DNA from: a virus
IMG/VR virus record: IMGVR_UViG_3300022514_000030
Span: 62,001-126,000 of that record
DNA: 64,000 nt
Direction: 5' to 3' (one strand)
Below the pieces are notes generated by a model, which saw only the letters and a list, made by a program, of their open reading frames with translations, had not been told where the DNA came from and did no database searches. Shown piece after piece: positions 1 through 8,944 of this stretch. The position numbers were made by a program, and so were the translations under genes. Each line of letters begins with the position of its first letter. The first letter of the stretch is position 1.

Positions 1-1818
1 AGGCTTATAGTGCCGGCTTTGTGCGCGTTCCGGAACGAACGGATCGCCCCATATCTCGTTCTCATAGTCACTCATGGCTTTATGAGCTCCAGAACTGCCC
101 GATGTTCCGCCTGTTGTACCAGAACCAGTGCTGGAGCTGCTGCGCGAATTGAGCAGTTCGTTGATCTTTGCCCACGTCTGCGGCCCGACAATGCCGTCTA
201 CCACTAGGCCGTACTTTTTCTGGAATGCCTTGACCGCGGCTTCGGTCTTGGGACCAAATATTCCATCTATGGGCCCCGGATCAAAACCAAGCCGTTTCAG
301 AGCCTCCTGCAGCCTTCTTACATCCTCACCACGAGAACCTCGCTTGAGCAGCGGCATTCGTGTGGATTGCCCTGCAGGCGCCGATGAGCTGAGTAGCTCG
401 TTTATCTTACCCCACGTCTTAGGTCCCACAATACCGTCGACCACCAGGCCGTACCTCTTCTGAAACTCCTTAACTGCAGCCTGAGTCTTGGGGCCGAAAA
501 TGCCGTCTACGGCGCCACAGTTAAACCCCAGCTTGTTCAATGCAGTCTGCAGCCGCTTTACATCCTCGCCGCGGGAACCAAGCTTGAGCAGCGGTGTCGA
601 GGTTGAAGCCGACTGTCCCGCCGAAGACGGCGCCGTCGGCGCTCTTGAACCCAGCAGCTCGTTTATCTTACCCCACGTCTGGGGACCGACAATGCCATCA
701 ACCTTCAATCCATACTTCTTCTGAAAGGCCTTAACAGCAGCCTGAGTCTTGGGACCAAAGATACCGTCGGCCGCACCACAGCTGAAGCCCAACTGGTTTA
801 AAGCGTTTTGCAACCGCTTTACATCTTCACCGCGGGAGCCAAGCTTGAGCAGTGTGGCTTGGATCTGCATCGCCCCGCGACCGCTCATTGATGCTCTGTT
901 CAGCAGTTCACTTAACTTTCCCCACGTCTGAGGACCTACAATGCCGTCGACTTTTAAGCCGTACTGCCGTTGAAATGCTTTAACAGCAGCTTCCGTCCTG
1001 GGCCCAAAGATACCATCGATAGGGCCAGGATCGTGGCCCAGCTGTTTCAAAGCTGTCTGCAACCGCTTGACATCTTCGCCGCGGGAACCACGCTTCAAAA
1101 GCGGGCCAGTACTGGATATCGTTGAGACCGTCTTTGTACCCAGCAGTTCGTTTATCTTACCCCATGTCTGAGGGCCTACAATACCGTCAACTTTCAAGTT
1201 GTGCGCCTTTTGGAACGCTTTCACAGCAGCCTCTGTTTTAGGTCCAAATATACCGTCTATAGGCCCCGGATCGAAACCAAGCTGCTTTAAAGCCGTCTGC
1301 AGTCTTTTAACGTCCTCACCACGGGAGCCCCTTTTCAACAGCACGGTTTTTGAAGGCTGTACTGCTGAAGACTGCACAACCGTCGAAGAAGATTGCACTG
1401 CTGGCTGGCTGCCGGAATTAAGCACGTCCTCTATCGTTCGCAGCGCATCCCTGTGCCATTCCGGTACCGGCTGGTCGCTTAACATATAAGACAATGCAGG
1501 GGCATCGCGATTGCCCCCAAGCTCACCTATATGCTCGAGTACGTTGTAGAGATACCCCGCCTTCCTGAAGGCTATACTAAAGCGGCCCTGTACTAAGCGG
1601 GAACCACGCTTGACAGCGTCGTACGTGTACGAAGCGTAACCATATATGGGCCGCACTTGCTCAACAAGCGTAAACTGGAGGCTGGTGATATCCGCAAGCC
1701 ACACGTCGCCGAAGTATATGACCACATCGGCCCCGCTGAAGAACTCCTCCGGAAAGTGCTGATATTCAATTTGCTGTCTTGTATATGCCACACCGGCCGG
1801 CGTTTCGTGCGAAGCCAT
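1..1818 (-). CDS. Tail protein: tube-like N-terminus plus five peptidoglycan-binding repeats (partial)
   Basis: The frame is open from an ATG at 1818 to the window edge (606 codons), so the C-terminus is missing. AGGAG overlaps the stop of the upstream amidase gene, which suggests translational coupling. Residues about 20-100 (motif FSGADVVIYFGDVWLADI) resemble the tube-like module of the next two genes upstream. Then come five PG_binding_1-type domains, each with a core like VDGIVGPQTWGKINELL, repeating about every 240-260 bp and joined by Ser/Thr-rich linkers. These domains bind peptidoglycan, so the protein probably holds the tail tip or baseplate on the cell wall. The repeat family is clear; the virion role is inferred from position. 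The last visible residues are Asp/Glu-rich and unrecognised. Confidence 0.8.
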   Translation of the reverse strand, partial: MASHETPAGVAYTRQQIEYQHFPEEFFSGADVVIYFGDVWLADITSLQFTLVEQVRPIYGYASYTYDAVKRGSRLVQGRFSIAFRKAGYLYNVLEHIGELGGNRDAPALSYMLSDQPVPEWHRDALRTIEDVLNSGSQPAVQSSSTVVQSSAVQPSKTVLLKRGSRGEDVKRLQTALKQLGFDPGPIDGIFGPKTEAAVKAFQKAHNLKVDGIVGPQTWGKINELLGTKTVSTISSTGPLLKRGSRGEDVKRLQTALKQLGHDPGPIDGIFGPRTEAAVKAFQRQYGLKVDGIVGPQTWGKLSELLNRASMSGRGAMQIQATLLKLGSRGEDVKRLQNALNQLGFSCGAADGIFGPKTQAAVKAFQKKYGLKVDGIVGPQTWGKINELLGSRAPTAPSSAGQSASTSTPLLKLGSRGEDVKRLQTALNKLGFNCGAVDGIFGPKTQAAVKEFQKRYGLVVDGIVGPKTWGKINELLSSSAPAGQSTRMPLLKRGSRGEDVRRLQEALKRLGFDPGPIDGIFGPKTEAAVKAFQKKYGLVVDGIVGPQTWAKINELLNSRSSSSTGSGTTGGTSGSSGAHKAMSDYENEIWGDPFVPERAQSRHYKP

Positions 1819-1832
1819 ACAGCGCAACGCTC

Positions 1833-2960
1833 CTATCGCGAATATTTGTCCTTAAGCTCAGAGATACTGAACTTGAGAAGCTGGGTGGGATTGAGAAATG
1901 TCGTGCTGTTGGTAACCGGAAACATCGGCTCCAACATATAGTCGTTGTACTCGAGCAGGATTATGTCGCGAGCCATGTAGCTCCACACATTCTCCGTGAT
2001 TATATCGTCTATGGACATTACCTTGCCTTCTTCGTACACCGTAGCGCCGTATATGACCAGCCTAGAGGCGCGCCCGTATTCCGAAGCCATGGTGATTATG
2101 ATATCGAAAGGCGGCAGCTCGTCCGTCTTAAGCCTCCCCATCTTGTTCAGGTACTCCACCTGTGCCCTGAGATTGTTCAGCTCGTGCTGCTCAAGGACGG
2201 TGAAGATGATTGTGCCTGCCACGCGCCTTTGTCCGCGTGCATAACCCCTCACGGAGATCCTGCCCAGTGTCCTAACTTCCTGCAGGTCCCTGAGGATGGA
2301 GTAAGAAACGGTAGAGCATTCCCCTACCGTAACCGGCTGTGCACCAGGCAAGAGAATGCTCACGATCATGTCGACACCCGAAAACGAGCCATAACCCGGA
2401 AGTTCTTTATGCACTGCAACTTTACTTGCAGATGAACTCGCAGATGAACTCGTAGTATCAGCATCCCGCACCCTAACCACAATCCCGCTCTGAGGCCCCA
2501 CCCGCCTTGCCGTTAGTATATCGTTGACCATTGTTTTGACCACGGCAAGCGGAAAGTTTCTGCCAGGACAGGCTGTAGCGGCAAGCTCCTTGTGCCCCAC
2601 AATACTGGCACTAGGATACTTTTCCTTGAGGTAGCAGACGAGATCAATCAAAGCAAGCCTTTGCTTCTCACCCATCTGCTCAACCTCAAAGTTGCCTTCA
2701 CAACATACGCCTACAGATACAGTGTTATAGCCCAAGCAGTGGGCCCCCACCGTGTTCTCCGGGCGCAGGCTGTATACGGTGCCGTCCTTGCGAACAAGAT
2801 AATGATATCCTGCACCCGCCCAGCCTTTGGCAAGGTGCCAGCGGTGGATATCCTCCGGACTGCTGACCGAGGCTGCAGCGTGGTGCAGGACAATATACTG
2901 TGTCGCCGACCTTACGTCGAGCTTCTCTCTAAACTGGAGATTAGCATTGATAATTTGCAT
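1833..2960 (-). CDS. Virion N-acetylmuramoyl-L-alanine amidase fused to a tail-tube-like domain
   Basis: This 375-aa protein has an amidase_2 (T7 lysozyme/PGRP-like) domain at residues 20-150, with probable zinc ligands His26 (IVLHHAA), His123 (VGHKE) and Cys131 (ACPG), and the GYHYLV segment near the active site. The family cleaves the amide bond between MurNAc and L-Ala. After a Ser-rich linker, residues about 190-375 match the tail protein encoded next to it: both have SFSG near the start, RVAGT/GISGT, PPFDI and a MARDI/IARRI ending. This therefore looks like a tail-associated wall-piercing enzyme rather than a free endolysin. It lies between the tube gene and the peptidoglycan-binding gene. 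An alternative is an endolysin that gained a virion domain. Confidence 0.85.
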   Translation of the reverse strand: MQIINANLQFREKLDVRSATQYIVLHHAAASVSSPEDIHRWHLAKGWAGAGYHYLVRKDGTVYSLRPENTVGAHCLGYNTVSVGVCCEGNFEVEQMGEKQRLALIDLVCYLKEKYPSASIVGHKELAATACPGRNFPLAVVKTMVNDILTARRVGPQSGIVVRVRDADTTSSSASSSASKVAVHKELPGYGSFSGVDMIVSILLPGAQPVTVGECSTVSYSILRDLQEVRTLGRISVRGYARGQRRVAGTIIFTVLEQHELNNLRAQVEYLNKMGRLKTDELPPFDIIITMASEYGRASRLVIYGATVYEEGKVMSIDDIITENVWSYMARDIILLEYNDYMLEPMFPVTNSTTFLNPTQLLKFSISELKDKYSR

Positions 2961-3014
2961 CTTTGTTTCCCCTACACTGACATGATACTTCCATGGTATG
3001 CCTCATCTTCCATC

Positions 3015-3605
3015 TTACTGTTTCTCGACAATCGGATAGTATGGTTCTAATGAGCCGTCTCCTTTGTACACTCCCCTGATGATTGGCGATATCCTGCGCG
3101 CGATGAATGTGAAGTGACGCTCCATGACGATAGTGTCAACATTGACACCGCTGCCTTCATTGAGCAGCTCAACGTCGTATATCTTCTGGAACGCGGTCTG
3201 GCCATACTCGTTGGCAAATGTCATCATGATGTCAAATGGTGGAATCATGTCTGCGTATATGATGTTTTCAGGCTTAATCAGGTCAAATCCTGGAGGTACA
3301 TGAATTGCCTTGTACTGACGCAGGTCGGATCCAACCGTTGGCGGATTCTTCGCATACTCTGCCGCCGCCTGATTGGCTTTCTTGTTCCACTCAGATATCT
3401 CTAAAGCGCTGAACAGGTCGCTCTGCTGTTTGGTTACCTGCGAAACGTTACCGGCAGCGGTAAACATCGCTGGTGGCGCTATGCTCTGCCATACAGCTTG
3501 GTCCTTAACAAGAGCTTCAATAAGAGCATCCCTGTCAAATACGGCAAATACCAGGGTGCCGCTTATGCCGCGCTTGCCGCGGCTGAAGGATCTTGGATCT
3601 GGGCT
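3015..3605 (-). CDS. Tail-tube-like virion protein, 3' exon
   Basis: This is the second exon of a gene interrupted by a group I intron. A free-standing ORF could start at the ATG at 3611, but that ATG lies within intron sequence. After splicing, AGC at 3605 would follow GGT at 4730, giving a protein of about 244 aa. The exon carries GISGTLVFAVFDRDAL, PPFDIMMTFANEYG and an IARRI ending, all shared with the C-terminal half of the amidase-fusion protein downstream. Its place immediately after the sheath gene is where myoviruses usually carry the tube protein, so tail tube is the best reading, but no named tube family was verified. Confidence 0.72.
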   Translation of the reverse strand, partial: SPDPRSFSRGKRGISGTLVFAVFDRDALIEALVKDQAVWQSIAPPAMFTAAGNVSQVTKQQSDLFSALEISEWNKKANQAAAEYAKNPPTVGSDLRQYKAIHVPPGFDLIKPENIIYADMIPPFDIMMTFANEYGQTAFQKIYDVELLNEGSGVNVDTIVMERHFTFIARRISPIIRGVYKGDGSLEPYYPIVEKQ

Positions 3606-4729
3606 CACCATTCCAACGGTTTCCCATTGGGGTGGACTATATCTTGAGGCCTTACATGAACTGACTGGGTAGCCCTGCTTCGGTCAAAGCTTTTTCCCAA
3701 CTGCCAAATACTGCATTGATAGCCTTAAACGAATAAGTCCCAGGAGTGTAGTTATACAGCACAACAGGAAACTTCTCCGGCCTGCCAATTTGCTCATAGA
3801 ATGATACAAGGTTCTGGATTATGAGCCGCTTATTAATCTCCTTGTCTGCTTTCCTGTTTATCCTGAGGTGGAAGTGGGGCGGTAAACTGTGCGCTTTGTC
3901 CCAGCCCAGGGGAAGTTTGCGCTGCATGCACGGAAGAATATACGGGCTCACTATCTTAAGGAGTTTAATGGCTTCTTCCCGCGGAAAATACACATAGTAG
4001 CACTTCCGCTTCCCCTTACCCCGCCTGGCTATGGAGATGTTTATGTCATAAACATCCCTAAGGTAGTCCCTTATCAAATGGTGCTCCTCAAGAGTAAAGG
4101 AATATGTCGATATCTCAACAGTGTTCCGGTTTATGTGGTAGGAGCCGTCGTCCATATACCACACAGCGAGGGATAGCGGAGTCAACTTTTCCAACCAACC
4201 GGCGGTTATAGCCTTTCTGTTGTCGACGTATATCTCTTCTCTCAGCTCTCTGAAGAAGTCGTCCATTTTGCTGTAGAGGGATAAAGACTTTGACTTAATT
4301 CCGCGGCCGTCGAGGTTGGAATGCCTTTCTCTGAGCCTGGGCCCAACATTGAATATATCCTTCAACTCATCATACAGCCAGTAGACGTATTCGCTGTCCT
4401 CGACGCTATGCTCAACTTCAAACCGGTAGTATGTTGCATAGCCATAATCCAGTTTGGCGATGTATGCATCTCCGAGCAGGGCGCCGTAGATTATCGCCAG
4501 TTGCCTGTCAGTCAGTTTCATGCAGTCGCCTCCCGAGCGTATGATACTGCCTATGACACACACCTGGGTGTGTGGAGACAGTATCTCGGGCGCTCCGCCC
4601 TCAGTCTCTACGGGGAGTTGTCCCCGGCGCATGAGCCGGATGCTCTTCCCTCGGTATTACCCGCGAAGGGCTCCACCGATATAGCTCGGTTTTTCTCAGT
4701 CAATCACTTGACTGAGGGGCAGTCTATCT
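3606..4729 (-). ncRNA. Group I intron in the tail-tube gene
   Basis: About 1,124 nt separate two halves of one protein domain. Near the 3' end the minus strand contains AAGATATAGTCC (3634-3645), the typical P7/S-element sequence of group I introns. The proposed 5' exon ends in ACCATGGGT and the intron begins AGATAGACTGCCCC, whose GCCC can pair with GGGT as a short P1. The proposed 3' junction is ...GGTG|AGC. A LAGLIDADG endonuclease gene lies inside. Junctions are inferred from exon frame and protein homology and may be off by a few bases. Confidence 0.8.
3652..4521 (-). CDS. Intron-encoded LAGLIDADG homing endonuclease
   Basis: The protein has 289 aa from the ATG at 4521, which follows GGGAGG with 7-8 nt spacing. 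An upstream extension to 4632 has no good ribosome site. Two LAGLIDADG helices are visible: IYGALLGDAY (residues 11-20) and WYMDDGSY (121-128). Both carry the acidic residue that binds the catalytic metal, as expected for a monomeric double-motif enzyme. The family cuts intron-less alleles of the host gene and so spreads the intron. It is encoded within the group I intron of the tube gene, so a maturase role is also possible. The stop codon lies just upstream of the P7-like element. Confidence 0.9.
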   Translation of the reverse strand: MKLTDRQLAIIYGALLGDAYIAKLDYGYATYYRFEVEHSVEDSEYVYWLYDELKDIFNVGPRLRERHSNLDGRGIKSKSLSLYSKMDDFFRELREEIYVDNRKAITAGWLEKLTPLSLAVWYMDDGSYHINRNTVEISTYSFTLEEHHLIRDYLRDVYDINISIARRGKGKRKCYYVYFPREEAIKLLKIVSPYILPCMQRKLPLGWDKAHSLPPHFHLRINRKADKEINKRLIIQNLVSFYEQIGRPEKFPVVLYNYTPGTYSFKAINAVFGSWEKALTEAGLPSQFM

Positions 4730-4873
4730 ACCCATGGTATAAACTGGAACTTTCTCTCTGGTAATAGCCCATGTAATCTGCTGGAGCTCTCCGATGACTG
4801 TCTTGCCAAACGAAACAATCAAGTCCGCCCCGGAAAAGCTTGTGAGAGTCCTAGTGTACTCCACTCCTGCCAA
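4730..4873 (-). CDS. Tail-tube-like virion protein, 5' exon
   Basis: This first exon has 48 codons from a TTG at 4873 preceded by AAGGAGGT. It contains SFSGADLIVSFG, matching the opening of the tube-like modules in the amidase fusion (SFSGVDMIV) and in the peptidoglycan-binding protein (FSGADVVIYFG). Without splicing, the reading frame ends one codon into the intron at TAG. Joined to the exon ending at 3015 it restores the domain seen unbroken in the amidase-fusion protein. The start codon is unusual, but the ribosome site is strong. Confidence 0.7.
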
Positions 4874-4926
4874 AGTAGACTACCTCCTTTGTGATATATA
4901 GGTAAAGCCTTACGCCGGAACCGGCG

Positions 4927-6768
4927 TTACAGCTCCGGCGTGAGGCTTACTACCACGGTGATCTGGCGCAATTCGAACGGTGGGACGATGGTCAGCTCTA
5001 TCTTCGCACGTCCCAATACCTGGTCCATAAGCGTGGATATTATGTTGAACCTGTAATCGCTCAAGTCCCCGGCCTCTTTCATCGCAGACAGTCTCTTGTC
5101 TATGGCTGCAGCCATCGCATTCCTGTTGGGTACATTGTTGGGTTCGCCAAGGAATGGGTCGCATGCATCTTTGACCGCATCAACCGCAGCCTTGACTACG
5201 CGAACAGTGGTGGTTCTTGCATAGTCAGAACCGGGCTGAGCACAGGTCATAGCATCCTCTACAGCAATGATAGTGCCATTGTTCTTGGTCTTATAGGTTA
5301 CATACCTTGCAGCGGTCAATCTGTCTCTTTGCGCGTTGCTGTAGTTGAAGCGCAAACCGACAATACCAGGTACGCGCTTGTTGAGCGGTGAAGATCCGGG
5401 CCTCATCGTGCTCATCATAGCAGCGAAGATTACCGCACTGTTTGCAGTGTATGTGCCCAACCTGGTGTTCCGCAATATCACGTCCGGGCCGGCTACCACG
5501 TGGATGAAGCGACCGATGTCGTACGGCTTGCCCTCGGCATCAAGCACAGGATTGCCGTACTTGTCCAGCACGAAGTAGTCGTTCTTGCGAGCGAGCAGCT
5601 TGCTCACATGCTCGTCGATGGACTTCAGATCGGTCGCACGAGCAGGCTTAGTTGAGATTACGCCGTATGTGGTGTGCTGCCTGGTCGAGATATAAGCACA
5701 GGCCATCGCGAGCTCTTGTGCGAAGTTCTTCTTGTTGTCAGGCAGCTCGTCATCAGCATACACACCAAGCGGCACTACCCAGTCAACGGTGTAGTTCTCA
5801 AGCAGCTGATATGCACCGGGTTCGATCAGGTTACCATCTGCATCGCGCTTACCGCTCAGCAGCTCAAACAGCCTTGACTTGGAAAGGTTGAGCTCATCAT
5901 CGCCGCCGGTGAACTGGGTGGTATCCATAAGCTGCAGCAACTCAGGCGACTGCTCCGCTATCTCAGGATCGCATGTAGCAACGAATATGCTGTTTGGATC
6001 ATTGTTTATAGCGTTGACTAACGCCTCAATGGTGAAGTAGTCCGCAGAGCTGTACTCCAGAGGCTGTTCGCCAGGAGCTTTCTTTAAAGCCGGCTTCTCA
6101 AGTATTATCTTCCTGCCCTGGTTGTCTACAATCGTGGTTACAGTAGCCTTGCACTCGTTGTAGAGCGAACCGGCAAACTTGGTCTCAATCTTGATGCTGC
6201 CGTTGATAGTGGTTGTTACATTGGCAAGGTACTTGGCTACAAGCTTTGTGCCAAGCGTGAGCCCCGAAGTGTCAACCATGATGTCCTGGCCATTCAATGT
6301 GACAAGTGAGCTGTCAACAGCTACGTCATCAGCATATACAACCAGTGACCCTTCGATAGGTACATAGTCTAAAGTAGCAGTTATCACGCTGCCGTCTGCA
6401 AGGCCAAGCTCTTCTTCAATCAACTTCTCTTCTGTAACAGTAATTGGTGCACAGGGGATGATTACTGATGCCGGTTTACCGGATATCCTCATCAATCTTA
6501 TGTCACGGCATCCAGCATTCCATGCTTCCTCAAACCCCACCACTAGCGTGGCGCCGTTGGGCCGGCCGTTGCTGTCAACCGCCTTGCCAAACACCAGTTC
6601 AACAGTGGAAGCGTCAACTGCTACCGGTACTCCAACAGGCCCATCAGTAGCAGTACCCAACAGAAGAATACTTTCGGTTTGAGGCGGGTTGGGATCTGTC
6701 CTCAGCTGCAGACCGCCATCCTTAAATTCAGTAAGTATGCCTGGTAAGTTGGGGTACAAGTTAAACAT
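4927..6768 (-). CDS. Tail sheath protein
   Basis: This 613-aa protein is of the phage contractile sheath family. Characteristic stretches are SILLLGTATDGPVGVP near residue 35, the VVAGPDVILRNTRLGTYTA region past the middle, and the VPGIVGLRFNYSNAQRDRL segment before a C-terminal domain ending ITVVVSLTPEL. Sheath subunits wrap the tube and contract to drive it through the envelope, so this gene defines the phage as a myovirus. AGGAGG precedes the ATG at 6768. Downstream is the intron-split tube gene; upstream is a small neck or terminator-like gene. A second sheath-like protein is encoded at 7418-8944. Confidence 0.93.
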   Translation of the reverse strand: MFNLYPNLPGILTEFKDGGLQLRTDPNPPQTESILLLGTATDGPVGVPVAVDASTVELVFGKAVDSNGRPNGATLVVGFEEAWNAGCRDIRLMRISGKPASVIIPCAPITVTEEKLIEEELGLADGSVITATLDYVPIEGSLVVYADDVAVDSSLVTLNGQDIMVDTSGLTLGTKLVAKYLANVTTTINGSIKIETKFAGSLYNECKATVTTIVDNQGRKIILEKPALKKAPGEQPLEYSSADYFTIEALVNAINNDPNSIFVATCDPEIAEQSPELLQLMDTTQFTGGDDELNLSKSRLFELLSGKRDADGNLIEPGAYQLLENYTVDWVVPLGVYADDELPDNKKNFAQELAMACAYISTRQHTTYGVISTKPARATDLKSIDEHVSKLLARKNDYFVLDKYGNPVLDAEGKPYDIGRFIHVVAGPDVILRNTRLGTYTANSAVIFAAMMSTMRPGSSPLNKRVPGIVGLRFNYSNAQRDRLTAARYVTYKTKNNGTIIAVEDAMTCAQPGSDYARTTTVRVVKAAVDAVKDACDPFLGEPNNVPNRNAMAAAIDKRLSAMKEAGDLSDYRFNIISTLMDQVLGRAKIELTIVPPFELRQITVVVSLTPEL

Positions 6769-6792
6769 CGCTTATAGCCTACCTCCTTAATG

Positions 6793-7386
6793 TTAGGTTG
6801 TTGTTTGCTGCTGCTTGACTTGGATGGACAAGTCTTCAAGCAGTTTCCCTCTCACTATCCTTATCTCTTCCACTCGGACAAGGTAGCGCAGCGTTCTCAC
6901 GGCAAGGTTGCCGGTTTGTATGCGGGTGCGCCCAGCTTCCCCTTCGCCGAGGAATATGAGCTCGCTCATCCCATTTTCCTTGAAGTATCCCGCATACGTG
7001 TCTATGAATGCCTCAAGCTTGTTGGTCCAGTATCGCGCCTCCCTGTCCGTGCGCGCGTAGCACAAGAAGTCGACCCTGCAGTCATACCACTTGCGCCATA
7101 CTTCGACGTGATGCCCTTCATACAGTGTGTCAGGCATTGTCTCAAAGAACCTTTTCTTGAGAGGGGTGAGCTCCTTGTTAGGCTCTCTTGATACAAGATG
7201 AAATACAATATATGGCAACTGCATGTTTTCGGGGTCGTCAAAGGTTGTCTCCTCATCTGAGAAGACGCCCCAGCCGGTCCCCCATGCAGCGTCAAGCAAG
7301 CGTCTGAGCGTATCAGCAAAGCTGTTCAGCGTGTCGCATGAATAGCGCTCATGCGTAATACCTGGTATGTCGTATACCCCTGCCAC
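6793..7386 (-). CDS. Putative tail terminator / tail completion protein
   Basis: The product has 197 aa, with a GTG start at 7386. No catalytic motif is visible. It has an alpha/beta composition, a conserved-looking YIVFHLVSREP segment (about residues 58-68) and a Gln/Thr-rich tail. In myovirus gene orders a protein of this size often lies beside the sheath and ends the tail or joins it to the head, so the call rests mainly on its place between two sheath-family genes. Other connector roles are possible. Confidence 0.5.
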   Translation of the reverse strand: MAGVYDIPGITHERYSCDTLNSFADTLRRLLDAAWGTGWGVFSDEETTFDDPENMQLPYIVFHLVSREPNKELTPLKKRFFETMPDTLYEGHHVEVWRKWYDCRVDFLCYARTDREARYWTNKLEAFIDTYAGYFKENGMSELIFLGEGEAGRTRIQTGNLAVRTLRYLVRVEEIRIVRGKLLEDLSIQVKQQQTTT

Positions 7387-7417
7387 ACAGCAAGCCCCCT
7401 TCTGGTTGTTGGGCCCC

Positions 7418-8944
7418 TTAGACGTTAAACACCATGGTGGCCGACATATCCTCTACAGCGTATTTTGCTTTGAAGGTCACATCAATCAGGCAGCCAAACG
7501 AAAAGGCGTCATACTGATACTCCGTCATGTCAAGCGAGTACGACTTTATCACACCTTCTCGCTGTATTGCCTTCATGGTTTCGTCAGCCGCCCGCTTCAC
7601 CATCTCTCTAATAGGTATAATACCGCCAGTGGTGCCTACAAAACTGTCCAGTACATTGCGGAGTCTGGAAATTATATAGTGTCCAGTCCGAACATTGGCT
7701 ATATAGCGCAGCGGTCTTTCGTACGGCGCTGCAGTCACGCCGTTGTACACGGAAAGCCCATTCTTCACCGAGTTGTAGAACACCACCAGCCCGGCTGCGG
7801 AAGCCCACCGCAGCGCCTCATCATCAAGCTCCACCCTCTGTTCGGTTATACTCACAAGCGGCTTGTTTGTGGTGGTCTCAGTACCATAAGCAGCAAGCAG
7901 TGCGGCATACGCTGGAGCACCGGATATATACATCCCATCAAATGCAAGGTCGCCAAACACTATCGAGATGTAGTGCCCAAAATCCGTACCGTCCCGTACA
8001 AACCCGAGACGATTGTTAAGGCACGAGAACTTGATAAAGGATGCTATGTGCTCCGCGTTAAGCACCGGTACACTGTCGGGTATCGGCCGCACGCCAAGAA
8101 CGCCAACAGTTGACACACCTACCGCCGCCTGCCTCCTGCAGAAGTCTATCAGCTGGCCGTGGAACGTGGGCGGCTCGCCATTGCTAAGAGGATATGTATC
8201 GAGAAAATCGGGATCGTCAGAGTACCACATGGTATAGCTCTGATCCGTGTCCCCCTCTTCAAGAAAGAGGGTGTACGACACGTCATTAAAGCGTGCATCA
8301 AGCAAAACCACTATGTCTGTCCTTCTGCCCTCAAGCACGCTATAAGCATCCTCGAGCATTTGATAGAGCTCGTCCTTTGACGGAGCAAGCTCGTCGTTGC
8401 CGCCGTCGAGGTATACCACACTAGTGCCAAGCTCCGCTTTTAAGGCCTCCAGTGCAGCGATAAGCGCATCAGACGCAAAGTCCGGGTCAGTTGCACTGAC
8501 CGATACCGGCACGCTGTCATTGTTTATCGCCTCGACAAGCATGCCAAGTGCCGGGTAGTTACTCAATGCGTAGCTGCCCACAAGCTGGTCACCCTGGTCA
8601 TCGGACAGAAAGAACAAGAGCTGGCCTGCGTCTGCGGCAACCGCTATCCGGTTGCCCACCTCTCCGGCTTCCCTGCTCTTTATCTCGAAAAAGCACTGCC
8701 TGCCGTCAGTATCGGTCAGGACTAAAAGGCGCCGGGCATGCTTGCCGTTTATACGCATCAAACAGTAGGTAGCATTGGGATTGACAGCATAAGCCATGCG
8801 GTATGCGTTATAAAGCGTGCCGCCGTATCCAAACACCGCCGCGGCATGTGCGGGGCTGGTAACCTCAATCGGCTCGAGAACGGGCCCGCCAGCTGCTGTG
8901 CCAAGCATCACGATTACTGACCCTATCGGTGCACTGTCAACCAT
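7418..8944 (-). CDS. Second tail-sheath-like protein
   Basis: This 508-aa protein repeats the sheath layout. Its N-terminus, GSVIVMLGTAAGGPVLEP, aligns with SILLLGTATDGPVGVP of the main sheath. A DGGNDELAPSKDELYQML segment parallels TGGDDELNLSKSRLFELL, and the C-terminus again ends in a beta-rich domain. It is therefore a paralogue of the 4927-6768 protein, shorter by about 100 residues. It could be a sheath cap or neck-proximal adaptor or an alternative sheath subunit; the sequence does not say which. AGGAGG precedes the ATG at 8944, and the first codons overlap the end of the upstream gene. Confidence 0.8.
   Translation of the reverse strand: MVDSAPIGSVIVMLGTAAGGPVLEPIEVTSPAHAAAVFGYGGTLYNAYRMAYAVNPNATYCLMRINGKHARRLLVLTDTDGRQCFFEIKSREAGEVGNRIAVAADAGQLLFFLSDDQGDQLVGSYALSNYPALGMLVEAINNDSVPVSVSATDPDFASDALIAALEALKAELGTSVVYLDGGNDELAPSKDELYQMLEDAYSVLEGRRTDIVVLLDARFNDVSYTLFLEEGDTDQSYTMWYSDDPDFLDTYPLSNGEPPTFHGQLIDFCRRQAAVGVSTVGVLGVRPIPDSVPVLNAEHIASFIKFSCLNNRLGFVRDGTDFGHYISIVFGDLAFDGMYISGAPAYAALLAAYGTETTTNKPLVSITEQRVELDDEALRWASAAGLVVFYNSVKNGLSVYNGVTAAPYERPLRYIANVRTGHYIISRLRNVLDSFVGTTGGIIPIREMVKRAADETMKAIQREGVIKSYSLDMTEYQYDAFSFGCLIDVTFKAKYAVEDMSATMVFNV

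Noticed and set aside
170-1330. Regular repeats about 240-260 bp apart that might be a CRISPR or DNA repeat array
   Set aside because: They are codon-level repeats of a peptidoglycan-binding domain in one open frame; there are no short identical repeats with unique spacers.
1593-2435. Several ORFs of 60-218 codons opposite the amidase and wall-binding genes
   Set aside because: They are antisense shadows of strongly supported domains and have no ribosome sites.
7386-7417. A terminator between the sheath-like genes
   Set aside because: The 31-nt gap shows no convincing stem followed by a T-run.
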